From: Trochalopteron elliotii
Lineage: Eukaryota > Chordata > Aves > Passeriformes > Leiothrichidae
DNA: 64,000 nt
Direction: 5' to 3'
Assembly: GCA_024734555.1 (NCBI GenBank)
Contig: JANPWX010000172.1
Span: 1,427,510 to 1,491,509, forward strand
Shown here: piece by piece, positions 37,401 to 51,200 of the stretch
Layout of the letters: the number at the start of each line of letters is the position of its first letter
Position numbering within the stretch: the first letter of the stretch is position 1
Translations under genes and position numbers: made by a program
Notes under the pieces: model-generated
The model's database searches: none
What the model saw: only the letters and a program-made list of their open reading frames with translations
What the model was told of the DNA's origin: nothing

Positions 37401-38895
37401 GGTGAAAAAACATTAATCTATCTCTGAGACAATGAGGCTTCAATTGAAAGCAAAGTTCAAATATACATCTAATCTAACACCACAGATTTTGTTCAAAATT
37501 TAAAACCTTCATAGTATTTCCTTCAAGTTACATGTAATACATGGAACCATTTTTAATAGATTTTTCTCTAGGACAATGCAGCACAATTGCAGCAAAGTAC
37601 AAGCTTTTCTAAGCTTTTAGTCTGTCCTCCTAGGAGTCCACTTTATTCATGCTATGTCCAGTCATTCCAGTCATAAGTCAATTTAACATGCCAGCATTTG
37701 GGTTTGTTTTGTATCTTTACAGTGGCATGTAAAGAACAGAAAAGGGTGTGGTGATAGGATGCAGATCTATCACGTTGAAAACTGCATTGCTGCCAGAGAG
37801 TTGCAGACACACAGCTGATTTGAAGAATCATGGATCAGGCTTGGGTTGCAGATATGTGGAAATGCAAATTATTCTGTCAATGACTATGGCATCGTGATTT
37901 GATGAAAAAAAAACAACTGCCCATCTCTATAATCTTCATTCAGAAGTGAGGATTCTGCTACATTTGTTTCCTGCTAAATTTCTGACCTATGGTTTAGTAG
38001 CTTCACAAATCAAACTATACATATAAAATTACAGGAAAGGGATGCAATTGATTTAGTGCAAGACATTTAAATATTTATCGGAACTTAACAAACAAACAGA
38101 GGAAGATCAAAGACTCCGTACACTTCTCCATAAGGCAGATGGTAATTTTTTAAATAGAAGTTCTTAAATACGTTATTTCTTAAGAGGTAGAAAATATCAA
38201 AATACTAGGAAAAAATTTCTAGCTTAAAACAATCAGTTTGCTTACTTTTTAAAAAGTCTTACCGTTGCAATTTTTAAGTGAATAAAAACAAATGAAGCTA
38301 TGGAAGCACAGGATTTCGTGCTTTGTATAAGATTTCACTTACTGGAAAAAGAGAGAGCTTCTTCATCTAGTCACTGCTCAAGCAGTTTATACAAATGATC
38401 TCCTCTTCTTGCCCTGTTGGGGGCTATAAATTTGAAGTCAAAATTTTTCCCAGTGGAAAATTTTGGCGATTCCTGACTTTCTAGCACTACATTTAACTGG
38501 GTACAGTTTATATATAAGGCAGTAGAACCACCGACGTAAGCTCAGAACTACCTCTTCCATAAAGCTAAGAAGAAAGTTAATAGAAACAAAAGCTTACCTA
38601 ATTCTTTCCTACAGACACCAAAAGATCATAGTCAGATTCCAGCACCAGCTGATAATCTGTTTTAGCAATTTATACCAGCCTAGAGACAGCTGAACTACTC
38701 ATTGCACTGTGGAAACCTACCTACAGCTTGAGTTACTAAGGCTTGCACTCTTCCTCAGCACATCTAGGAGATGCTGATGCTACTGTCTCCAATGCAATTC
38801 AGTAAGGCATAATTTAACTCAGAACTGACATTATCACACATTGAAAAAGTAGTGTAAAAGCTCCTCTCTTTTCCATCTGTTAACATTCAGTACTA

Positions 38896-38901
38896 TTTAT
38901 T
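38896..38901 (-). terminator. Candidate proximal OSBPL3 poly(A) signal
   Basis: TTTATT on the plus strand is AATAAA in the OSBPL3 sense, the first such hexamer noticed after the stop codon. It is supported only by sequence and position. Confidence 0.35.
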
Positions 38902-39013
38902 AAATATTTTATAAAAAGAAGTTAGGATATTTTTACATTCAAACAATCACTGCAATAGCTGAGTAAAGGAAACGAATTATCAGATTCTAAATTAAGCACA
39001 ATTCTGTAGATAT

Positions 39014-39107
39014 GCACATTTGCACATATGCACACACCACACACACATTCTGTAGGTGTGTGTGTATATATAGATATGGATATATAGTTATATTTTATAT
39101 ATATGTC
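39014..39107. repeat. CA/TG and TA microsatellite block with hairpin
   Basis: Alternating CA, TG and TA runs just after the OSBPL3 stop codon. Within them ACACACACA (39039-39047) and TGTGTGTGT (39057-39065) form a perfect 9-bp inverted repeat. In the OSBPL3 transcript this would be a UG-rich and AU-rich stretch in the proximal 3' UTR. Confidence 0.85.
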
Positions 39108-39160
39108 TTTTAAATCAGATCCGAGAATACAGCACAGAATATCTTCACTTAGCTCCTCTT

Positions 39161-39257
39161 TCACCAGAGGACAGGATTGTCCAGTTTGAAAAAACCAGGT
39201 TCCTTTCTAAGGTCCATGTAGGTTCCATTGCTCACCCAGGAGTCATCGCTGGATTTC
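39161..39257 (-). CDS. OSBPL3: OSBPL3 last coding exon and stop
   Basis: The acceptor is TTTGACAG. It encodes [20 protein letters not shown] then [11 protein letters not shown] and a TGA stop at 39161-39163. The C-terminus matches human ORP3 in length and in the final PVLW. The 3' UTR continues to the left. Confidence 0.96.
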
Positions 39258-42200
39258 CTGTCAAAGATTAAACAAATGTAAGCCTATATTTTCCATCCAT
39301 ATGCTGTGTAATGCAGTGTAGCACCATGCACAGGTACCAAATCCAGCCCATGAATCAGGAGCAGTGCAGCTCATTGCAGCCTGCAAACAAGGGAGTACAG
39401 CTTGGAGAGCTGAACAGGTGTGTCTGCACTGGGCCATGGAGAGGAATCTCAATCTAATGTTCACCAGAGAACATCACTATTGAACAGCCAAATGCATTAA
39501 CTCATATCTGCTCTAATACTTCTGCTATATAATAATTAAGCTCTTTATTCTGTCATTTAAATCTACAGGATAAATCTCAGCTTCCAAATCCTCATTGTAA
39601 GGATTCAAATCCTCATTCTTATTCACAATTCTCATTGTGAATATACAATCACAAAGTATTAGATTTGCCTCTATCCTGCTTCTCTTTAGTACATGTGACT
39701 GGCATGTGATGAGTTAGCTCACCAGCTTGTCAGAGATGCAGTAGTCTAAGCCATTCCCCTTTTGCACCTATTTAAAACATTCCTGTGTTCCTTAGAAGTA
39801 CGGTATAGATATGTCCAGATAAAATAGGATCCTAGATCTGCTTATAGGCCCATACAACATTCATCTTGGCTCCAACTCTCACTGCAGGAGAACAGAGAAG
39901 CTGGAGGGCAAGAAACTACACCTTCACTAGCATTCCTTTTTGTCTTTCAATTCCTAAAGTCTACTGTTTAACTGATTTACAACAGGAAGATAAAAAGTGC
40001 CCTCAGAACAATAATTATCTCCCCATAAAATAGGGGAAACATGTTCAAAAATAGCCTTGGAAGCAAAAGGCTCCAACTCTGCACACTTCCACATCAGGCA
40101 ATCCCACTGAATTCAGAAGAACTTCAGCAGAGGTAATTGAGCTAAATCCAGCTACTTCAGCTAGCTTCAAAGAATCAAAGATGCTACATTCACTCAGGCA
40201 AATGAAAATGTAGATTAATAATCAATTGCCATCAAGGCAAAAAAAAATAAATTCAGGGATGCACTAATAAAAAAATAATACACAATTCTGAGTTTTAACT
40301 ACATCTGGAGTATTCTGCCTCACCAAAGTACATAGAGGAACCCTGGAAAAAACTGGAGCCTGTCACATGGCCCTTCAGAATCAGATCGATAAGAATTTTA
40401 ATAAATGACAGTATATGCTAATTATTATTTAGTACCTGAAAAATCTAGGCTGATGCTCCAGATTGTTTTCTTCTAGCACCTTCCGTCGTTCTCTCTGTAG
40501 CTGCTCGATCCTCTGCTTTTGTATTTCAGCTCCTTCAATATTCCCTTCTTCTAGAAACCTGCAGCAGCAGTGATATGAGACTATTGGTCTCCTGCCCCCA
40601 GAAGAATATCATTTTTCCAGCAGGTATTTCACAGCATTTGAAAGGTAAACAGCTGCCTCTGCAGACAGCTGCACTGCAGAAAAGCACTTAAGGAAAACTA
40701 ACTCTTGTAACAAGCTCAGAGTCACAGTTACATTAGATTTTTCTACTTGGGAATTTGCCAAAGTAAAAATTTCACTGCAGAAAGAAGTTTCAAGTGTCTC
40801 AGTTCTTGGTTTTTCAAATACTGTATGCTCAACATCCAGTACCTGAAGCTTTTAACATCCTTGGAAAGGCAGTTATCTAGAAGCAGCCAAGAGGCAATTT
40901 TAGGACACACTTCCATAATGACTAGATCGTCTCTCAATAAGCGATTATAATGTCTGTTTCAGATGCACATTAATGTAAAAGTAGAAACACACTGCAGTCA
41001 TCCACAGAAAATAGTCTGAGTTCAGGGTAAAGTGAGCGTACTGAAGATTAAGAACTATTTAAGGAAAATATTTCAGAGTTAAAGCTTCTTACCTTTGGTC
41101 TGGCCTAAAACGTGTATCAGTGGATGGGAGTAATGGCCTAGTTTGTGGGTCCAGTTCATTTAACTCCAGTGCAAATTGTGTAAATCCATACCACTGTTCA
41201 TAATCTTTAGGCATTGGATCTACAGAAGAAAAGAGTACATTCAGAATTCCAATTAACTGCTATTATATTGAGAAGGAAAGTTTCAAGCTCCCTCCAGTCA
41301 TTTGTTTATGCCTGATCCACAGTGTCAGTTCTGGGGAAACAAGAGGTTTTTAATAATGTGACAAAAGAGAACATCCCCCTTGATAATTGCACTGCAACAA
41401 GACAGATTTCTGTTCTCTCAGCTGAATCACAGCACAACTGATATGAAGGCCATGCTATTGTCATAATTTTTTTCAAAACACAGTAGACAAAACTCCACAA
41501 GCTTGGGAGAAATTCAGCTATCATTGTCATTACAGAACTGAGCTTTGTAGGCTATCCTCCAGTGTTCAACACATGAAACAAACAACACTCCTCTGCACAA
41601 GCAGTAGGAGTTTGTTCCTTTTTTTTCCCTTCCTGCTAGAGTCTTCAATACTTGCTTCGTGCCCAAAAATTAAAATGAGACAGAATGGAGAAAATGCAGG
41701 AAGCCATGGGATTAAGTTCTTATATTATTTAAATGACAAATTCTTCTGATCTAGCTTTTAAATGCTTAACAAAAATCTAATATTCTACAGAAAAATAACA
41801 AGAAATTGGGGCCTAATAGAGAGGAAAACATTAAGCTTATACTCAGGAAGATCTCAGTTTGTGTACATGAGCCATTCTGATCACTAACTTGCTCTCCATA
41901 TGCAGTTTGAAGATGAAGTTGTCCCACAGTACAAGCTTTCATGCCACTTCCCAAAGAGTCGATGCACAACTTTCCCAGATTTATCCATGACACTGCCTTC
42001 AATCTCATGTGCATTTGGATTCCAATACTTTGCCTAGAATTAAAAGGAACAAGGGGAAAGAAGGTGCATAAGAGCTCAAGTGCAGGCCATTTTGCCTTGC
42101 CAGCAGCATCAGGCTGTAGAGCAACAAAAACTGTTCAATTAGGTGTGCATTACAATATCAAATGCAAACAACTAACTTATTAGTATGTTAGCTTCCTAAA

Positions 42201-45200
42201 ATACTAACATTGAGAATTGTATTTATTTTGTTTGCCTTTTTTTAGGGGCAGTATGAGGTGAAGTGCAGCTGACCTTGAATTTTGCCCAAAGACAGCTGAC
42301 CCTGAGTCCTGACTTGGTTATCTACAACTCTCCCAAATTAGCAGAAGAAGAGAAGGAACTCATATGTTAATCTCCACTTTAAACAGCTGACAATACCAAA
42401 GGTGTAAGACTTGCAGGCTCACCGTCATTAATATTTGCACTTTAAACATCTCATGCAGCTCTGAAAATACATTAAAGTACCTTCAAGTAAGTATTTGAAA
42501 AAAAAAATGCTTTTTAGAAAGCACAAAGTATTAAGGAAAACAAATAAAAAACCCCAAGCTTTCTGGGGAGCATGCCATGGAGCATAGGTACACTAAAGTA
42601 CTTCCCTTGTATCTGTATGGTCTGTTCTATGTCAAGCAGAACCTTTCTCCATCAATCAGATACAGAAAATGCAGGTTAAGATAAGTCTCTTAGATTGATT
42701 TATAAAACTATTTCTCAGGTTAGAAATTCTGCCATTGCTTTACATTTTCATTGATTTTCCTTTACTACGAAGTCATCCATTGCCAAAAACTGAATTTAAT
42801 TTCAGTTATAAGGACAGTTCCTGAAGAACGCATATATATTGTACTTGTACTGAAGAAAACCTTTGAGTAACACCACGACCTCTTACTTAAACACCTCTGA
42901 GTACCTGCAAACAGCTAGAAAAGAACATCAATAGAAGCACCCTGCATAAGCACTGGTCCTACAGCTGCTGAATGAATACAACCACAGCGTGTGCCAGTGG
43001 GCTGGAAGGAGGCATGTGGTAAACCACTGTCAGTAGGCATCTTGTGCCTACATCTCTCATCAAACCCAGAGTAGGTTTTCCATAATATTCCTTTCCCCAT
43101 AATTCCTCCATTTCCAGTGGAATCACTCAAGAAAGCTGTTGCTTCTTTTTTGTCTAGTGAGTGGCAGTTCCTTCGAAGTTCCAGTTTTCCAGCAATCACA
43201 GGTAATTACAGCTTGTAAGCAGAAGTACTGAGCTTCAGCAGAGAGCATCCTCCCACTGCTGTGCCTGTTACAAAAGGCAATGCCAACATTGCTGTGGTTA
43301 CCTTTATGAAAGTCAGTTTGCAGTGGCACATGTCATCATTCAGATTTTTTATGATGATCTCTCCGTAGTGTTCAATCCATCTTTGCCCACTCAAGATGTT
43401 ATGGATGCAGGATGTCACCTTGTTCCACGCAAAATGGTCTTTAAAACTAAGGAAAAATACACACAAGAAAAGTCTCATGCCATGTTCAAATGAGCTCAAA
43501 CTTGAGGAAAAAATTTTGCAGAGAACTTGATTAGAGAAACCAAATAAACTATTTTTTTTTTTACTAGAATGCTTCATCTTCTCATTCCAACCTTCTCAAA
43601 AACAAACCCTATGACAGCAATCCCACCTCCCAGAAAATCCTTTTCACTTCTGCTATATACTTCAGTCTTGAATTCAGTTTTCTCTCAATTTACTTGTCCT
43701 TCTAACAAGTTTTAAGTTTCCAGAAGTAATCATTCTGGTATCTTCTACACTCTGAGATGCCCATTCCAAGCTTGTAACACAGCGATGATAGAAAACACAA
43801 GGACATGGGCCACCAGAGGGATCTGAACATGTACTGAGAGGAATAAGCTTGACTCAAGCTCTCAGGGCTGAGCCTAATATGTGTGCTTTAGGCAGGAGCA
43901 AAAGTTCTCACCAGGCAGTTCAAGATGCAGCTGCACACTGGGAAACAGCAGACAGGGAGAGATAAACAAATACCAATAGGGAATACATCATCTTACCTTT
44001 CATGGAAGATGTAGATGCTCTTATAAAACAGCTTTATAAAGCATCGAGGAAAGGAAAGTCTCATGAAGACATATTCTACAATTTGTTCTGGGTATGGATG
44101 GCCAACTCTTTATTGGTAAGGTAAAATATAAACTTGCAAAGCACCAGTTTCCCACAGCAAGTGCCTCACACACATCCTGTGAATTTATTAGAGTCTTTCC
44201 CTACCTCCTCTTAATCACCTGCTTTCACTTGCTGCTTTTTAAGGGCACACACAAGGACAGTTTGTACAGACTAGCAGATATGCAGCCAATTTATCCCACA
44301 GTAAGTTGTTTTTCTGCCCTTACCTATGCATGTCACATGTTAGCATAAATGCTAAAAAAAAGGTATTTGTTTCAAAATGAACCTTAATACTAATGCCTAT
44401 TTTCTCCCTATAGCCTCAGCACCTTTTTTGTACCCAATTGTGTATCAAATACACAGGGATACAAACCAGCACATGGAGACCGCATATGAATCAGATTGCT
44501 TCCCAGTTCATCAGCCCATCATGGGCCCTAATATATTAATTATCTTGGCTCTGAGCTCTCATTCACATCCTAGCAACCTTTCATTCCAAAGCTTAGGGCA
44601 GGTGCTATGCACATAGCATGGTTTATACATTACCTTTTGGATACTATATTACTAGACTACAATTTTATCCACTTAAAAGAAAAAGGCATGCTTGATTTGA
44701 TGAGTGCTAGGTTCTTGAATTCTTTGGTTGGTTTATTTTTTTTCCAGATGGCAGATTAATTAATTTTGTACTCTCTCATGGGAAAACAGATTTAGTTGGA
44801 ACAATACTCAACCTTTAGACCTCTGGTTCTGCAAACATGATGGATATAGGCCAAATTTTAAGGGATTTTAATTGCTCATCAATAATGGGCATTCTGACAA
44901 ACCAGCATCGAAACACTGCAGATTTTTATTTAGAAAAACAGAAGGAAACAAACCAACTATACTCAACACTTCACTACAGTGGCTGCTTCCTTGGATAATA
45001 AACACCAGATATGTAACTGGTCCTACTTATCACTTTCAGTAATTATTTCTGCAGTGATGATGGTTGTTGGCCTTGCCTACAGCCCAGAACACCCCATGGT
45101 GTCAGGGTCCCTACAAATACAGTTACAAAAGACAGGAACAACACCACCTCTTCCCCCAAACCCATACTCAAGCAAAGAATTCATAGCTTTCTTTACCCTA

Positions 45201-48200
45201 CAGTTTTTCCCTGTGAGTTTAAAATGCATGAAGGTTGAAATTCAACTGAAGTATGAAAATACCAACTTTTTTTTTTTTAAAGGTACACAGGAGTGGTGTT
45301 TTTTTCCATTGTTTGTTTTTCATAACCTTTGAAAGAGTCAGTGCTTCTGATTTATGCTTCTGGTTTTGGTTTGTGGGGTCCTTCTTCCTCCTCCCCTTTT
45401 CTTTTTAAATTAAGCCATAGCCACCAGTTCTTCCAAAGGGCAGAGCAGAGCTCTCTGTCCTCTGAATGAGTGTGGCTCCAGTGTGTGCAAGCACCTGTGC
45501 CTGGACATGAACAGCAGTGCCCAAGGGCAGCACTTACGCTGGAAGAGTTACGTGCGTTGTGCCAACTGGAACAATTTCCATGGACTTCCCCCAGAATTTG
45601 TTTTTCCACCTGACATCTGGAACAAGAAGTAAAAAAAGACAGGTTTACTCACAAGTAGGTGAATCAGGCTGTTTCTGGGCTTTACTTTATTTTCAAGAAA
45701 TTTAAAAATAACAAAGTTCAACAGAAGCGCTCAAAGAATGTTATGGGACCTTCAAATACTGGTTGGTGGGTTTGTTGTTGTTGCTGGTTGCTTTGTTTGA
45801 TTTTCATCATAATATTGGTTATTTAAATAGCAAAGTTACAGAAGTTTAACTCATCTCAAAAACTTTTCCAAAAGAAAGAAATTTGAATAAGCTATAGGTA
45901 GCATATGCTTGTCTGCAATTCAGTTGTTAGTGAATGAATGCAGACATTCTCGAAAACAAAAGTAGAATTTCAAATACAAAAATATAGCAACAACATCCAT
46001 AGTCAAGAGGCTAAAGAAAGTTTCAAAGGGCACAAAATGGCAGAGGATTTTAGTCCAGCTCCCTCTGTAAGTTTAATGGGTCTTTTGAAATCTTGTTTGA
46101 ATCACAGAAAGACATGTCCAAGTCTCATGCCCTTCCTTCAAAAATATAAAAAAAGATAAGAAAACTCAATGCAAGGTTAGCAAATTTATTGAGCAAAAGC
46201 ACCTGGAAGAGAAAGAAACAGAAGCATGGCAAAAGGGATGTACAGTTAAACTGGGCTAGATAATCAGGCAGTAACTTCCACAGTAACTTCAGAGTTCAGG
46301 AGAATAGCACCCTTCCTATTTTAGACTCTACGAACTTCATTCCCTGCCCAACCTGAAAAAGAGGGGAAAATTCAACTCCAGTCTCAAAAAGATGCTAGTT
46401 CTAACAGAAGGAAAACAAAACGTGTTTCCTATGCAATTCTGGGGGGAAACTTACACTGGTTGTGAGATGTATGCTCAAAAAACAACTAAGAGATTACTCA
46501 GGTACCTCCTGAGTATGTATGTGCCAGTGAGGAGTGAGCCACACCAAGGTATCTATCACTGCAAAGACTAGAATGGGATGTAGGGCAGAATTCTGCACAC
46601 AAGGAAGTTACTTTTCTTATTGTGTGAGAAAAGGACCTTTTGGGGTTTTTGGTTTTGAAGTCTGGTGCCAGGTCAGCATCTTCAGTGACAGCGATTCTGC
46701 TGTGATTCCTACACTGCAAAACAAGTGCTCCAAAGCTACTTCCAGTATGATGTTGTTGAGGCAAATTCTGTCCTGGCTTTCTCTCTTCTGCAGTGGGATT
46801 GAAGGGCAAAGGTACACCCAACTGAGTTTAACAGTTAAAATACATCACCAGATTGTGCCCAATTCTGTGCTCTCATAAATGGCAAAGCTATCCCACAGAG
46901 ATCAGCATGTGGGAAACATCTTGGGAGCCAGTGTGCAACTTGATCACACAATTTTAGGACAGAAGAGGAAAAGCAAAGAAAGTGTTATTTCAAAGCTGTG
47001 CTCACACTAATTCAGGCACAGATGCTGTAATAGCTGAAACTTCCTTCATTTCCACTGCTCATGTGTCGACACTCCTCTGCAAAATCAGAGTCAGCTTCGT
47101 AAGTCATGGAAAGCTATTTCCAAACTATCAGTTCCTGTCAGAGCCCAGTCTTGTAGCTCACTAGATATGATCAGGAGATTTCTTGGTGAGAGAATACATG
47201 AACTAAAGTCGGTGCCTGGTGGGATGACACCACTACTCTGGCAATGTTGCTGTCTCCTTTTCAGCTGAGAAGGTGACACAGTAAGTGAAAAGGTCTTTGC
47301 ACAGAGAAAAAAAAACTGAATTCACTGGCAAGCTGCCTTTATGATTAAATTGGTGTTAATCTTTCCAGGTAAGTTAATACAGCCTCATTACAAGAGGTCG
47401 CAGCATTTAAAAATTGCCTTTACAGTGGAAAAAAATCATTGTCTAGCCCTCCCATAAGCTCAGCCATATTTAAAAGCAAAACAAACAAAAACCCTTAAGC
47501 CCTGCTGCACCCTGATTGAATGTCCTGTGTTCATCAAGACCAAATCTCAGACTCTCACATTAATCAGATTCTCAGCTCTCATGAGAAGAACTTCATTCTC
47601 TAAATGAAAGTGTTAAAATGTTTGAATGATTTGAATGATAACAGTTGTCAAGATCTGTTAAACAAATCAGTCTCATCTATTTTTATTAAGACAGGCTGCT
47701 ATCTAATCTTATTTATACAGTATTCAAGTTACCGAGTAAATTTTTGGTCATCTTAACTTTTGGGCTATGAACAAAAGGATTCTTGTGTCCTTGTATTTGT
47801 TTACAAAGCAAAGAATTACACGGAATAATAAAACCCAGACTAATGGGTTCCAATATCTGTTCAGTATGGCTCCATCTGTAATAACTATAATCAAGTCAGC
47901 AGAGCCAAGCAGAAAAAAAAAAAGATTACAATATGGCTACATTGTGATTCGACAAACCCCTGGGTGAAGGATTTTAAGTGAGAGAAAAGGCATGGTTATG
48001 TTTTGTGTACACTCCAGAATTATCTAACCACACAGGTACTGTTACTGGCTGACACCTTCACTAGCAGTACACAGCAAACAAGGCTCCAACACACATCTTT
48101 TGAAAAAAAATTAGTAGTCAAATAGCACAAAATCTTACATCCTGTAATAATGCCAGCAGAGAAAGTGAAGGTAAATGTATTTATCCTTGCTGTTATGCTC

Positions 48201-51200
48201 ATTTTCAAAAATTGCTTTCAGAGCAGGTTTACGAGATTTGCCAAGGTACAGGATTTAACTTGTAGTTTTTTCATGCTGTCTTTGAGCTTGTTTGTTTTAT
48301 AAATATCTTGACATACAATTCTTCCTTACTAAAGAACAATATCCCCCCAAAAAACCTCAAATAAACCTGATTTCAAAGGAGAGCAGGTATTTGTACATGA
48401 AAATAATAATCAATTAATGCTACATGAAAAAATCCAAACAAAGCAAAATATCTTGAGAATTTTTATAATAGCAGAAGATCCAAGTAAGGAAGCATGCAAG
48501 TAAGTATAGGCTAACACATCATAAAACCATTCTAATACAAATTTAAGCAAGGAATTTGAACTTTTCCTAATTTCTGGATATTTTGTGTTAGGCATACAAT
48601 GAAAACATTATGAACACTGTAAAAGTAAATGATAGACTGAAGAGTTACCTTGCCAAAAAGCAAAATTCACAGATTCAGCATGGCATGCAGAAATAGGTGG
48701 GTGGTGACTGACCTAATAGCAAGACATGAAAAGAGAGGGGGAAAAAAGATTAACATATGAACACTTGAACAGTCATTTTGGTTTGGCTTATTTTATTTTG
48801 TTTTCTCCTCCATTCCCATATGGCATTTACAATTTGAACATTAGTTTTCCCTTTGCAGTTGTGTCCTGAAGGGGGAGGCAGTGAGATTAACAAAGGTTCT
48901 CAGACCTAAGAAACCTTGAAAGAAATAGGAAACACTAATTTTAAAAGGCCTGAGATTTCGTCAGAATGAAAATCTAGTTATGTCGTTTGTACATTATCTC
49001 TAAGGTGATAATTTAAATTTACCCTTAGGACCTCTTAACAGATTAACAAAAACATACTTTGAGCACACAGACAAAAATTTTCACAAAACTCAAAAAACCA
49101 AAAACACAACAAAGGGCCAAACACTTCTGAGCAGTAAATAACCACAAAACCCTGAGTATGAGGGAGGAGATATTGATCAGCATCTCTAAGTGGGCCAGGG
49201 GTGAAGATATCGAGCCAGGAAATTCCATCCAGCAATCCCTACTAGTGCAGCGGTGACACCCCAGGTGTTTCTAATGTGAAACTCTAACCACATGCACTGC
49301 ATTTCATCAGCTTTGAGCAATAGCATGTACATGAATTAGGGCAACTACCAAACTAGCAAAGCAAGGGCTGTGAGCAAACAAACAATTCAGACTATTAAAA
49401 TGCAACAGTAAATTAAAAACGCACAAAGTGAAAGCAGCCACTCCTTGACTTGAATTCTTCCTTCTGGGTGAACACAACTAGCAACTGACCAGGACCAGCT
49501 CTTACATGTGTAACACCTGCTGTTCCTTGGGCAACTTTATTTTCAAGTCAAATTGCTATTTTTCACGATGAATTTAACTTCTTAACCATCTACATGGCTC
49601 AAATCAACTTTTTTTTTTTTTGTTACTCATTTCACAAATCTCTTACTGAGCATTTTTTTCCCACAGGCATCCAGTTATTTATTGAACATCCTCTACCTGG
49701 TTTAAAAAAAAAAAAAAGAAGATAAAAGTACTAATTACTCTCAGCTGTGGCCTAATCCAGCAAGAGCAACACTCTCTCTCACATACTGTACCCAGATTAA
49801 CCCCAGATGTCACTATAATACATGGGTTAAATTTAGCTCTCACTTAAACTGTTATAATTCCAGAGTAAGGTCATGGTGCTGACATGATTTATTCTAAACT
49901 CAGTCTAGTGATCAAACAGAATCTTTGTTATTTTGTATCTTCTGTTGGTCTAGCCCGTGAATTACATTCTGCCTGCACTAACAAGGTATCTGGAGTAAGC
50001 ATCAAAATGGTTGTGCAAGCAATAAGCCACAGCTCCTGATGTAAAGAGAAATATTTAATGCTTGCAAGCTGCATTAAGTTTCTTTCCTCCTGTACTGCCT
50101 TCTGTTCCTAATATTTCTCCACCCCATAATCTTACAGTAACTCTACCACTCAAACTCACATAACTTACTTTTTACTTGTATTAGAACAACAGTTTTTAGT
50201 GGCACAAGCCTGCTCATGTAGCAAAATTCTTCTTTATAAAAACTAGCCTTTGTACTGGTTTTCCCAATATTCAAGTGAAAATATCTTCCCTTAATTCAGT
50301 GCAACATTAAACTCAGTACTAACCTTTACTCACCACTTTGTTACTCAGATTTGATGCTGTGTTGGTACTTGCAGTGCTCTATACACAACATCTTAGTAGC
50401 ACAGTGATGAACCAGATACGTGAACTTTTAATTTAATTCTTGCCTTGACCGTATTACTTTTTTTTCCCCTCCTTATTTTTACTCTTGCCTGTGACATTTC
50501 CTGAGACTAAGGAAAGATCATATAACATTCCTTTTTGTCAGTTCTAAAACAATGTGCAAAATGTTGTACCTTCACAGCCAGTCAAAAGCACTTTTCATTT
50601 CCTAAAGGAAGCCTCTTAGAAGTCCTTCTCTTATCAAATTTCTAAGTTGCACACCTTTGCCCACTTGCACTTTTTGTATTTTTTTTTTGTTATGTCTAGA
50701 CAGAATAGGACAGCTTTCAGTCATCTGACTTTGCTAGGCACCAGGTATTTGAGTTTTATCTCTTTTTAACATACACTTCCAGTTTAGCAATTTTGGTAGC
50801 TTGGCTGGTTTAAATTTAGTATTTTTCACCCATACTTAATTATTCTCCTGCTGGGGAATTTTCTTCATAAACACTAAGACCATGATGTGCTGTATACATC
50901 CTTCACCTACTCAGCTGTGGTAGCAAATTTGAGAAGCTTCACCTACTAAGTATTTGGACAGGAAGCAGAAATAGTTATGGTGCCATTGTAAATGCTTCTG
51001 GTAGATTGACTCACACAAGGGATACATTTGTTATAAAAGAAGACAGCTGTTATTAAACAACTGAAAATATAGTATTCTTAATGATCACACACAACAAAAA
51101 ATGACAAGAGTGTAAACTTTTGTTGCAGTTGTGATCAGATTTCAGCATGGGGAATTGCACTCAACCAAGTTATCTTGTTACTGAAGCAGGCAGCCTGCCA

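Larger units (their letters stand above)
34567..39160 (-). other. OSBPL3: Possible OSBPL3 3' UTR
   Basis: Sequence after the OSBPL3 stop codon. Candidate AATAAA signals on the minus strand appear as TTTATT at 38896-38901 (about 260 nt past the stop), 37642-37647, and an overlapping pair at 34567-34576 (about 4.6 kb past the stop). Mammalian OSBPL3 has a long 3' UTR of several kb, so the distal pair is plausible, but no sequence feature decides between them. No coding exon was recognised in it. Confidence 0.4.
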
